DNA of 64,000 nt, taken from contig NZ_JAGGLR010000014.1 of NCBI RefSeq assembly GCF_017874715.1, positions 248,001 through 312,000 on the forward strand. Direction: 5' to 3'. Both the position numbers and the translations under genes were made by a program. This document shows positions 33,859 through 41,796 of the stretch, piece after piece. The notes beneath the pieces were generated by a model, which saw only the letters and a list, made by a program, of their open reading frames with translations, had not been told where the DNA came from and made no database searches. Source of the DNA: Streptomyces iranensis. Lineage in GTDB: Bacteria > Actinomycetota > Actinomycetes > Streptomycetales > Streptomycetaceae. Position 1 is the stretch's first letter, and every line of letters starts with the position of its first letter.

Positions 33859-34866
33859 TCAGACGATCTTCCAGCGCACCAGCCCGCCCAGTACCAGTGC
33901 CCCGGGGAGCAGTGGCAGCCACACCGTGATGAAGCGGTACGCCAGCACCGTGGACGTGGCCGACTCGACCGGCGCCCCCGCCGCCACCAGCGCGATGACC
34001 AGCGCCGCGTCCACCGAGCCGATACCACCGGGGGCGGGGACGACGGCGGCCACCGCCGTGGCGGCCAGATACGCGAGCATCACATGCGCCGGCCGCACCT
34101 CGAGCTCCAGCGCCAGCGCGACCGCCACCAGCCCCGTCGCCTGGAGCAGCGGAAACGCCAGCGAACCACCCCACAGCGCCAGCGCCCTGGACGGCCGCAT
34201 GTGCAGCGAACGGGCGTCGGCCAGCGCGGTGCGCAGGAACGTCACCACGAGCCGGCGCACCGGACGGATCAGGGCCACCCCGGCCATCAGCACCCCGGCC
34301 GCCGCCACCACCCCGGCCACCACCGTCCCGCTCACCGGCTCCGGGAGCAGCGGGCCCAGCCGCAGCGCCTCGGGAAACGCCACGAGCAGCGCCAGCAGCA
34401 ACCCCACCCGGGCCGTGGCCTCCGCCAGGAAGTACAGGGCGAGCGCAGCCGAGGAGCGGGCGGGCGGCAGCCCGCAGCCCGTCATGAACCGGATGTTGAC
34501 CGCGCCGGCGCCGATCCCCGACGGCAGCAGATGGTTGGCCGCCCCCGCGGCGAACTGGGTGGCGAACAGCCGCCTGGCCGGCAGCCGCTCCAGCACCGTG
34601 CCCTGCCGGGCGAACGACACGGCCACCCAGCCGAGCCCGGTCGTCGCCACCGCCGTCAGCAGCCAGTACGGATTCGCGGTGAACATCTGACGGGCGCCGG
34701 AGCCGATCAGCGACCGGTGCTGGACCACCCAGCCGGCCACGACCAGCAGCGGCAGCAGACACAGGATCTGGCGCAGCGGCAGCCGCCGGTGCAGGGGCCG
34801 GCGCTCGGTCAGCCCCACGGGCCGGTCCAGGGGCTGCTCCGCGGGGCGTGGAATCGCTTCAGGCAT
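33859..34866 (-). CDS. YbhN/lysylphosphatidylglycerol-synthase-type membrane protein (UPF0104)
   Basis: A 335-residue integral membrane protein with about eight spans and the family segments FAAGAANHLLPSGIGAGAVN and AATAVAAVVPAPGGIGSVDA. The family is related to the flippase part of MprF; members are often beside glycosyltransferases and are thought to help move lipid-linked material. ATG 34866 has AGGAG eleven bases upstream; an overlapping GTG at 34878 sits in that ribosome site and was rejected. It follows two mannosyltransferase genes in the same direction, so a role in lipoglycan or polyprenol-sugar export is inferred. Confidence 0.85.
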   Translation of the reverse strand: MPEAIPRPAEQPLDRPVGLTERRPLHRRLPLRQILCLLPLLVVAGWVVQHRSLIGSGARQMFTANPYWLLTAVATTGLGWVAVSFARQGTVLERLPARRLFATQFAAGAANHLLPSGIGAGAVNIRFMTGCGLPPARSSAALALYFLAEATARVGLLLALLVAFPEALRLGPLLPEPVSGTVVAGVVAAAGVLMAGVALIRPVRRLVVTFLRTALADARSLHMRPSRALALWGGSLAFPLLQATGLVAVALALELEVRPAHVMLAYLAATAVAAVVPAPGGIGSVDAALVIALVAAGAPVESATSTVLAYRFITVWLPLLPGALVLGGLVRWKIV

Positions 34867-34887
34867 CGGTCCGGACACTCCTGTCGG

Positions 34888-36105
34888 TCATGGGATACGT
34901 GCCGGATACGGCTCTTGGCTCAGCATCGTCGCGGAACGCGCGCCGCGCAGCGGGAGCGCGATCAGCAGGCCGAGGCAGATCCACACATAGGTGTTGCTGC
35001 CGAGGAAGCCGTCCACCCCGGTGGAGTCGAACCGCCACAGCCACACCACACTGCTGCACAGCAGCACGTACACCACCGCACCTACCTGGAGCAGCAGCCT
35101 GCGCCGGGCCGGTGGCGCGTCCGGCCGCAGCCCGCTGTCGACCAGCACCGCCAGGGCCGGAATCAGCCACACCAGATGGTGCACCCAGGTGATGGGGCTG
35201 ATCAGACAGGCGGTCACCCCGGTCAGCGCGAAGCCGGCCCGCTCGTCCCCGATGGCCACCGCGGAGCGCACCCGGTACGCCCAGACGGCCAGCACGGCGA
35301 GCACTCCGAGCGCCCACACCACCCCGCTCGGCGGCACCGGATCGACCAGCCGGGCCAGCACCCCTTCCCACGACTGGTTGGAGACGTAGGAGAGCACCCC
35401 GATCCGGTCGGTGTCCCACAGCGCCTCGGTCCAGTAGACCCGCGAGGCCCCCGGCGCCACCGCCAGGGCCAGCAGGGTGGCGGCCGCCGCGGTGGCCGTG
35501 GCGGTCGCGGCGGCGCGCCACCGCCGGGTGATCAGCAGATAGCCGATGAAGATCGCCGGGGTGAGCTTGATGGCGGCGGCGAGCCCGATACCGCAGCCGG
35601 CGAACCGGCCGCGCCCCGTGGACAGCAGCCAGGCGTCGAAGAGCACCAGCACCAGCAGCAGCAGATTGACCTGCCCGAAGCTGAAGGTGTCCCGCACCGG
35701 CTCCAGCAGGACGAACAGACAGGCCGCCACCACGAAGGCGAACCACTTGTTCCAGCCGTGCCGCCGGACGATCGGCCCGATCAGCCAGGCCAGCAGGGTC
35801 GCCGAGGCGGCCACGTTGAGCACCATGCTCAGGGTGATCGCGGCCGGCCAGGTGAACAGGGCCATCGGCAGCATGCACAGCGCCGCGAAGGGCGGATAGG
35901 TGAAGCCGTAGTCCGCCCCGTCCGCGCCGGGGATGGTGAAGTCGTAGATGCGGCCGTCCCGCATCCAGTGGCCCACGGCGTCGTAGTAGACGTTGAGGTC
36001 GAACCAGTGCCGGTGCAGCGGGACGAAGGCCAGGAACAGCGCCACAGCCACCGTGAGGGCGAGCGCCAGCACCAGCCGTCCGCGTGAGCTGGTGGGCCCC
36101 GTCAT
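34888..36105 (-). CDS. GT87-type polyprenol-phosphate mannosyltransferase
   Basis: A 405-residue membrane glycosyltransferase of the GT-C/DUF2029 class with about ten spans. The first external loop has DLNVYYDAVGHWMRDGRIYD then YGFTYPPFAALCMLP, where the early aspartate is the expected catalytic acid of GT87. LAAAIKLTPAIFIGYLL is another family block. Actinobacterial members add alpha-1,2 or related mannose to lipoglycans from polyprenol-phosphate mannose at the outer face of the membrane. Its ATG overlaps the stop of the MptB-like gene by four bases. Confidence 0.88.
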   Translation of the reverse strand: MTGPTSSRGRLVLALALTVAVALFLAFVPLHRHWFDLNVYYDAVGHWMRDGRIYDFTIPGADGADYGFTYPPFAALCMLPMALFTWPAAITLSMVLNVAASATLLAWLIGPIVRRHGWNKWFAFVVAACLFVLLEPVRDTFSFGQVNLLLLVLVLFDAWLLSTGRGRFAGCGIGLAAAIKLTPAIFIGYLLITRRWRAAATATATAAAATLLALAVAPGASRVYWTEALWDTDRIGVLSYVSNQSWEGVLARLVDPVPPSGVVWALGVLAVLAVWAYRVRSAVAIGDERAGFALTGVTACLISPITWVHHLVWLIPALAVLVDSGLRPDAPPARRRLLLQVGAVVYVLLCSSVVWLWRFDSTGVDGFLGSNTYVWICLGLLIALPLRGARSATMLSQEPYPARIP

Positions 36106-37592
36106 GCCGAACGCTCCGATCGGTGGCCGCCGGGGACGGCGGGCAGCGCGTCACCGGTGGCGAACCCCGGCGCGTGCCGTACGCACCACAGCGCGCACAC
36201 CGCCAGCGCACCCCCGCACACGGCGTACGTCAGCTGCCGCGAATCCGGCGCGAACCCATTGGGCAGCACGGCCAGCGTGAGCACCCCGCTCCCGGCCACC
36301 ACCGCCCTGCGCACCGTTCCGCCCGGACCGGCCGCGGCGATCACGAACAGCCCCCACAGCACGTACCAGGGCCGGATCGCCGGGCCCAGCACGGCCACCG
36401 CGATCAGGCTCAGCCCCAGCGCGTACACCGGCCGGGGGCGGGGCGGGCGCAGCCAGGCGGCCCCGATGGCCACGGCGGTGGCCAGCAGCCCCAGACCGTG
36501 CCACGCGGGCGCGGCCAGTGGCGCCAGACCGCTGCCGACGGCCTCCAGCAGGGTGCCGGTGGCGCGGCCGAGCGTGCTGGTCAGCGCCCAGTTGTCCGGT
36601 GAGGCCGGGGTGGTGAGCGCGGAGATCCAGCCGTAGCCGGTGCCGGTCACGGCCGTCGCCACTCCGGTGGTGGCCAGGGAGAGCGCGGCGGTGGCCGCCA
36701 CGGCGCCGACGCGGCGCCTGCGGCCCTCCACCCGGCGCGCCCACAGCGTGGCGACCGCCAGCAGCCCCAGTGCCGCCGGGGCCTTGACCAGGGCGGCGAG
36801 CGTGACCAGCACCGCGCCACAGGCCGGCCATCGGCCCGTCGCGGCCACCAGCCCGGCCCCGAGCAGCCCGAGCATCACGGCATCATTGTGCGCCCCGCCC
36901 ACCAGATGCAGCAGCAGGAGCGGGTTGAGGCCGCCCAGCCACAGGGCGGCGCTCGGGTCGGTGCCGCAGCGGCGGGCCAGAACGGGGAGCGCGAGCACCA
37001 TGAGCGCCACCCCGAGCAGCGCGATCAGCCGCAGTCCGATCACCCCGAGCGACGGCTCTGCGCGCGAGGCGTGGGCGATGGCGGATTCGAAGGCCAGCGA
37101 GACCGGGCCGTACGGCGTCGGGGTGTGCTGCCACACCGGCGCCACCTCGTCCGCCAGCGGCCCGCCGAGGCGGATGGGGCCGTGGGTGTAGACGTCGATG
37201 CGGGCGTGCACCATCGCGCCCTGGGCGAGGTAGCTGTACACATCCCGGCTGAACAGCGGCGGGCCGGGCAGCAGGGGAGCCGCCCAGGTGGCGAGCGTGA
37301 TCAGCAGGGAACGGGGGCCGGGCGGCTTCGGCCCGCGCACCTCGCGCCCCAGCAGCCACCACGCCGCGATCAGCAGCACCAGCCCGAAATAGGTGCTGAT
37401 CAGACCGAGCGCCTCGCTTCCGGAGTCAGGGGTGAGGGCGTCCCCCACCGGTAGCGCTCCGGCCGTCGCCCCACCCGCTGCCAGGGCCACCGATCCGGCG
37501 AGCCCGAGGAGCCGGCAGTGGCCAGGAGCGACGGCGACACGTTGCAGGAGAAGGCGACGGACCAGCACCCGGCCAGCCTCGCGAGAGCGCAT
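36102..37592 (-). CDS. MptB-like alpha-(1->6)-mannosyltransferase
   Basis: A 496-residue GT-C membrane enzyme with about a dozen spans. The catalytic loop is SRDVYSYLAQGAMVHARIDV, with the Asp expected to be essential, then YTHGPIRLG and TPYGPVSLAFE; this is the MptA/MptB pattern of polyprenol-phosphomannose-dependent mannan elongation in actinobacteria. The start ATG 37592 has no strong ribosome site; GTG starts nine or more codons in are possible. It begins 21 bases past the stop of the ferredoxin reductase gene, so it may be co-transcribed with that unrelated pair. Confidence 0.87.
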   Translation of the reverse strand: MRSREAGRVLVRRLLLQRVAVAPGHCRLLGLAGSVALAAGGATAGALPVGDALTPDSGSEALGLISTYFGLVLLIAAWWLLGREVRGPKPPGPRSLLITLATWAAPLLPGPPLFSRDVYSYLAQGAMVHARIDVYTHGPIRLGGPLADEVAPVWQHTPTPYGPVSLAFESAIAHASRAEPSLGVIGLRLIALLGVALMVLALPVLARRCGTDPSAALWLGGLNPLLLLHLVGGAHNDAVMLGLLGAGLVAATGRWPACGAVLVTLAALVKAPAALGLLAVATLWARRVEGRRRRVGAVAATAALSLATTGVATAVTGTGYGWISALTTPASPDNWALTSTLGRATGTLLEAVGSGLAPLAAPAWHGLGLLATAVAIGAAWLRPPRPRPVYALGLSLIAVAVLGPAIRPWYVLWGLFVIAAAGPGGTVRRAVVAGSGVLTLAVLPNGFAPDSRQLTYAVCGGALAVCALWCVRHAPGFATGDALPAVPGGHRSERSA

Positions 37593-37613
37593 GGCCGGAG
37601 ATTGACGTCGCGG

Positions 37614-38855
37614 TCACCGGAGACTGGCCGAGAGGTGTCGGCCGGGCCACGCCGCCCGGGGAGCGGGCAGGATCGATGCCCACGGTGCCCGGTCGACCAC
37701 GAGTTGACGCAGTTTGCGCAGCTCGCACGGGCTGTTCCAGCCGAGCACCCCGACCACCCGGCCCCGGTGTCCATAGGCGACGACGAAGTGGCCGCCCTCG
37801 AGCTCGCCGTGGAGCACGGCGAGTTCGGCGTCGGCGGGAAAGATGCCGTACGCCTGGATATGGGCGTCGTACTGATCGGTCCAGAAGTATGGCACCGGGG
37901 CGAACGGCTGGTTCTCGCCGAGCACATTGTGGGCGACGGCCCGCGCCTGTTCCGTGGCGTTCAGCCGGTGTTCCAGCCGCATCCGGCAGCCGAAGTGGTT
38001 GTTGTGCCACGAGGCGACATCACCGGCCGCGTAGACGCCGGGCGCCGCGCGGCAGGTGGGATCGCATTCGACGCCGTTGCGCAGCTCGAGACCGGATCCG
38101 GCCAGCCAGCCGATCGCCGGGGCGGCACCGATGGCGACCACCACGACATCGGCGTCCAGCAGTGTGCCGTCGGTGAGTTCGAGACCGGTCACCCGCCCGC
38201 CGGATTCGAAGAACCGCCGCACCCCGGTGCCACAGCGGATGGACACCCCGTTCTTCTTGTGCAACTGCCCGACCAGAGCGGCTATCCGGTCACCGAACTG
38301 CCGTCGCATCGGCACCGGCCGGGGGTCGATCATGGTGACGTCCAGCCGCATCCGGCGGGCCGCCGCGGCGGCCTCCGAGCCGAGGAAGCCCGCGCCGACC
38401 ACCGCCACCTTCACATCGGGTTCGCGGCGCAGATCGGCGCGCAGGGCGAGGGCGTCGTCGAGGGTGCGCAGCAGATGCACCCCGGCCAGATGATGGGCGC
38501 CGGGCAGGCTGTTGGGGGTGACACCGGTGGCGATGACCAGGGCGTCGTAGGAGACGCCGGCGCCGCCGTCCAGCATCACCCGGCGGGCGGCCGTGTCCAG
38601 ACCGGTGGCGGATCTGCCGAACAGCAGCCGCGCGTCGAGGGCGGACAGCTCCTCGTTGGTGCGCAGCTTGATCCGGTCCGGCTCCCAGGTGCCCGCCAGG
38701 ATCTGCTTGGACAACGGCGGCCGGTTGTAGGGAGTGTGGGGCTCGTCGCCGATGAGGGTGAGCCTTCCCTCGTACCCCTCGGTGCGCAGTGTGACGGCCG
38801 CGGTGAGACCCGCGACCGAGGCACCCACGATCACGACGTTCCGCGGTGTGCTCAC
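37614..38855 (-). CDS. NAD(P)H:ferredoxin reductase (FAD-dependent pyridine nucleotide oxidoreductase)
   Basis: A 413-residue flavoprotein of the putidaredoxin-reductase type. The FAD site VVIVGASVAGLTAAVTLR is at the N-terminus, the NAD site VAVVGAGFLGSEAAAAARRM lies mid-protein, and the second FAD motif is GVYAAGDVASWHN. It passes electrons from NAD(P)H to small ferredoxins, typically for P450s. The GTG start 38853-38855 overlaps the ferredoxin stop (GTGA). It is the only ferredoxin reductase in the window and could serve both the ferredoxin next to it and the one with the CYP105 at 23.7 kb. Confidence 0.92.
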   Translation of the reverse strand: MSTPRNVVIVGASVAGLTAAVTLRTEGYEGRLTLIGDEPHTPYNRPPLSKQILAGTWEPDRIKLRTNEELSALDARLLFGRSATGLDTAARRVMLDGGAGVSYDALVIATGVTPNSLPGAHHLAGVHLLRTLDDALALRADLRREPDVKVAVVGAGFLGSEAAAAARRMRLDVTMIDPRPVPMRRQFGDRIAALVGQLHKKNGVSIRCGTGVRRFFESGGRVTGLELTDGTLLDADVVVVAIGAAPAIGWLAGSGLELRNGVECDPTCRAAPGVYAAGDVASWHNNHFGCRMRLEHRLNATEQARAVAHNVLGENQPFAPVPYFWTDQYDAHIQAYGIFPADAELAVLHGELEGGHFVVAYGHRGRVVGVLGWNSPCELRKLRQLVVDRAPWASILPAPRAAWPGRHLSASLR

Positions 38856-39049
38856 TGGTCGGCCAGGGCGATCGCCAGGGCGGGGCAGACGGCGGCCGCG
38901 TGACGGACGTCGTCGTGCAGCTCCGCCGGCGGGCGGTCGTCGAGGAGTACGGCGACACCGTCCTCGTCCCGCTGGTCGAACACGTCCTGGGCGGCGAGGA
39001 CGCACTGCCCCGAGGCGACGCATTTGTCCTGATGCAAGGTCACCTGCAT
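38852..39049 (-). CDS. [3Fe-4S]-type ferredoxin paired with the reductase
   Basis: A 65-residue ferredoxin with cluster cysteines in DKCVASGQCV and AVCPALAI; like the copy at 23672 it has the three-ligand pattern and the shared AxDVFDQRDEDG block. GGAGA precedes the ATG. It is the first gene of the minus-strand unit. The two ferredoxins are clearly paralogous, which suggests interchangeable electron delivery. No P450 gene is directly next to it, which is unusual. Confidence 0.92.
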   Translation of the reverse strand: MQVTLHQDKCVASGQCVLAAQDVFDQRDEDGVAVLLDDRPPAELHDDVRHAAAVCPALAIALADQ

Positions 39050-39083
39050 GGCGTTCTCCGGCGCTGGGGATCAACGGAAGGCG

Positions 39084-39107
39084 GTTACCAGACGAATGTT
39101 CGGTAAC
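39084..39107. promoter_or_regulatory. Candidate operator upstream of the ferredoxin-reductase unit
   Basis: GTTACC (39084-39089) and GGTAAC (39102-39107) are a perfect inverted repeat with a partly symmetric 12-base centre, 35 bases upstream of the ferredoxin ATG. A TetR- or MarR-type site is plausible. The remaining bases up to 39398 show no gene. Confidence 0.5.
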
Positions 39108-39398
39108 GGGCGGAAGGGAGGCTAGTTCTCCCGCGTACCCAGCACAACACGCTCCGCAAGAAGCTGGCCACGGAGCGAGACATATGAGCCTGGCATGTGC
39201 GCCCCGAACAGGCCGACCGGCCGGTCTGGGAAGACAGTGCAAAAGACCAGGTCACACCCGGGTCCACGGGCTGGCGACCGCTTTCGCGGGGGATGGGGCA
39301 TCAGCGGCTCACATGGCGGAAATACGCAGGTTACGAAAGTTCCGTATTGCTCACGTACGGTTCGAAGAGCCCCACGATTTCCACCTCACGGAGGATCC

Positions 39399-41327
39399 TT
39401 GCGCGCGCTCCGCACACCGCCCGACTGGCTGACGCACCCCCTGCGCGGGGTGCGGGGGCTGCGGGGCCCCGTGCCCTGGGCCGCGGTGGTCCGCGGAGCC
39501 CTCGGCGTGGGACCGGTGGTGGCCGTCGGCGTGGCGTCGGGACACACCCCGTTCGGGATGCTCGCCGGGCTGGGGGCGATGTTCGCCCATATCAACGACC
39601 GCCCCGCCACCCGCGCCACCCGCGTCGTGCGCATCGGCCTGCCCGCGCTCGCCGGGGCCGTCGGGCTGCTGACCGGGGCCTGGCTGGGCACGCTGGGCCT
39701 CGGGATCTGGATCGCGCTCGCCCTCGCCGCCGTCGGGCTGGTCTCCGGCGCGATGAGCGCCATCGGCCCGGTCTGCTCCTCCGCCGGGGTGCAGCTGATG
39801 GTGCTCGCCGTGGTCGGCGCGGGCATGCCCCTCCCGGTGGCCCCGCCGGTCCGGGCGGGCCTGCTGCTCATCGGCGCCGCATGGGTGATCGCCATGGCCG
39901 CGCTGCTGCCCCGCGTCATCCCCGCACGCCCGGCCGCGCCCTCCGGTGAACGGGAGGCGGTGGCCGCCGTGTACGACGCCCTGGCCGACCTGATGACCGC
40001 GGTCGGCACCGACGACGGCCAGGCCGCCCGGCGCAAGCTGACCGCCGCCTACGACGCGGCGTACGAAGCCCTCTACGCCCATCGGCTCCCCCTGCACCGC
40101 GTCGACGAGGAGGAGCGGCGGTCGCGCGACCGGCTGGCGGTGGCCGGGGCGCTCAGCGAGGGCGTCCTGACCCTCCTGTGGGAGGACGAACCCGTACCCG
40201 AGCGCATCGCGCGCACCCCCGCCCAACTGGCCCGCTCGGTACGGACCGGACTGCCACCGGGCCGACTGCCCGCCCCGGTGCCGGACACCGCGGGCAATGT
40301 GGCCATGCACCGGGCCGTGCTGCTCGCCGCGCGGGTCTTCGACGGCGAACCGGCGCCGCCCGTCGGCGCGGTGGTCCCCGGCCACCGGCAGCGGCTGCGC
40401 CGCGCGCTCGGTCCGGCGGGCCGGGAGTACGCCGCCCGGGTGGCCCTGTGCGTGGGCGTCAGCACCGCCCTCGCCCAGCAACTGCCGGGCGCGCACTGGT
40501 ACTGGCTCCCCGCCACGGCCGCCTTCCTGGTCAAGCCCGACATGGGCCCACTGGTCTCACGGGCCCTCTCCCGCGCCCTCGGCACCGCCGTGGGCGTGGC
40601 CGTCTTCGGCGCCCTCGCCACGCTGCTCGCCCCCGGAGGGGGTGACCCCGGCAGCTGGCCGGTGGCCGTCGCGGCGGTCTGCTCCGCGCTGATCCCCGTC
40701 TCCGTACGCCACTTCGCCCTGCAGACCGCCGTGCTCACCCCGCTGCTGCTCTCCCTGGTCTATCTCGGCGGCGACACCGACCCCGGGTTCACCCGGCTCA
40801 CCGACACGCTGCTGGCCTGCGGTGTGGTGCTGGCCGCCGGGGCGCTGCCCGGTCTCGGCGGCCCGCGCGCCCAGGTGTCGGTGCGGCTGTCGCTCGCGGT
40901 CCGCGCCACCCGCGACCACCTCGACCGGGTGCTCACCGCCGAGGCGCCGTACGCCACCCGGCTGCGGCTGCGCCGCGAGGCCTACCGCGCGCTCGCCGAC
41001 GCCCGCCGCGCGGTGGAGGTGGCCGGTGCCGAACACCCGCCGTTCGGCCGGGACCTGGCGGCCTGGGCGCCGGTGGTGCTGGCCCTGGAGAAGATCGTGG
41101 ACGCGGTCACGGCCTGCGGCGTACGGCTCGACCAGGGCGCCGCGCAGCCCGATCCCGCCCTCGCCGCCCGGCTGCGGGCCGCGCTGTCCGACCTGGCCGA
41201 CGCCGTCGCCACCCGCCGCCCCCCGACGGACCTCGTCCTGCCCGCGGGGGCGGCGCTGGGCGACTGCGCGACCATCGCGGATGTCACCGCCGGGCTGCGC
41301 ACGGTGCGCGACATGGCGGCCCGTTGA
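39399..41327 (+). CDS. FUSC-family (aromatic acid exporter-like) membrane protein
   Basis: A 642-residue protein with two membrane blocks of about six spans each (residues 28-165 and roughly 350-490) and cytoplasmic helical domains between and after them, the duplicated layout of FUSC/ArAE proteins. Segments such as HWYWLPATAAFLVKPDMGPL and FVGALATLLAPGG-like stretches resemble aromatic acid or fusaric acid efflux proteins. A TTG at 39399 is chosen as start because GGAGGA stands five bases upstream and no ATG or GTG is suitably placed. Its TGA stop abuts MITE-like copy B. Export of aromatic acids would fit nearby pathways but is inference. Confidence 0.85.
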   Translation: MRALRTPPDWLTHPLRGVRGLRGPVPWAAVVRGALGVGPVVAVGVASGHTPFGMLAGLGAMFAHINDRPATRATRVVRIGLPALAGAVGLLTGAWLGTLGLGIWIALALAAVGLVSGAMSAIGPVCSSAGVQLMVLAVVGAGMPLPVAPPVRAGLLLIGAAWVIAMAALLPRVIPARPAAPSGEREAVAAVYDALADLMTAVGTDDGQAARRKLTAAYDAAYEALYAHRLPLHRVDEEERRSRDRLAVAGALSEGVLTLLWEDEPVPERIARTPAQLARSVRTGLPPGRLPAPVPDTAGNVAMHRAVLLAARVFDGEPAPPVGAVVPGHRQRLRRALGPAGREYAARVALCVGVSTALAQQLPGAHWYWLPATAAFLVKPDMGPLVSRALSRALGTAVGVAVFGALATLLAPGGGDPGSWPVAVAAVCSALIPVSVRHFALQTAVLTPLLLSLVYLGGDTDPGFTRLTDTLLACGVVLAAGALPGLGGPRAQVSVRLSLAVRATRDHLDRVLTAEAPYATRLRLRREAYRALADARRAVEVAGAEHPPFGRDLAAWAPVVLALEKIVDAVTACGVRLDQGAAQPDPALAARLRAALSDLADAVATRRPPTDLVLPAGAALGDCATIADVTAGLRTVRDMAAR

Positions 41328-41443
41328 GAGCCTGTGTCATATCCCCGGTCGGATCAGCGTGCGGCGTCAGGGGGCACCTCCCAGCGGTAGCTGGGGGAGC
41401 GTGCCAGGCGTCGCACGCCCGGCCGGGGATATGACACAGGCTC
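41328..41443. mobile_element. MITE-like element, copy B (116 bp)
   Basis: Same terminal inverted repeat as copies A and C (one transition near the left arm end), flanked by TGA at 41325-41327 (the stop of the FUSC gene) and at 41444-41446. It is the shortest copy; the inner hairpin block is present once and in the opposite orientation to copy A, so the element was rearranged or inserted in reverse. Confidence 0.85.
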
Positions 41444-41484
41444 TGACCTCGCCCACCTCCCCGGCGGCCGCCGACTGACCCCGC

Positions 41485-41796
41485 TCACCTCCCCGGCGGC
41501 GGATTGCCCGGCGCGCGGAGCGGCACACCGTCCTGCCAGTCCCCGGGCAGGGTCTGACCGGGGCGGTTGCAGAACCGGTCGTCCGCGCGGCAGATGTCGT
41601 GGTACCGGCCGTCGCCGAGGAAGCCGGAGAAGGTCTCCGGCACCGTGGCCCGCTGCAGCGGCCCGCCGTCGGCCGCCTGGGCCTCCGCTGTATCGCCTGC
41701 TTCCCCAGCCTCATGGACTCGTTGTGGCCCGGCTCCCGGGGCCAGTACTGCAACGCGTTCGCGACGTTCGCGGCCAGCGGGTGTCTCTCGACGGGA
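41485..41796 (-). pseudogene. Possible frameshifted gene remnant after the Ada-AlkA gene
   Basis: Directly after the AlkA stop the minus strand reads, in one frame, protein-like sequence (LAANVANALQYWPREPGHNE), and from about 41690 onward a second frame takes over with equally protein-like sequence (FSGFLGDGRYHDICRADDRF and ending NPPPGR before TGA at 41485). A one-base shift would join them. The C-x5-C pattern recalls secreted hydrolases, but I cannot name the family. It may be a decayed 3' fragment. Low certainty. Confidence 0.3.

Noticed and set aside
34084..36087. 667-residue open frame on the plus strand
   Set aside because: It is antisense to the YbhN-like and GT87 membrane proteins; it lacks hydrophobic segments and reads as Gln/His/Arg-rich noise.
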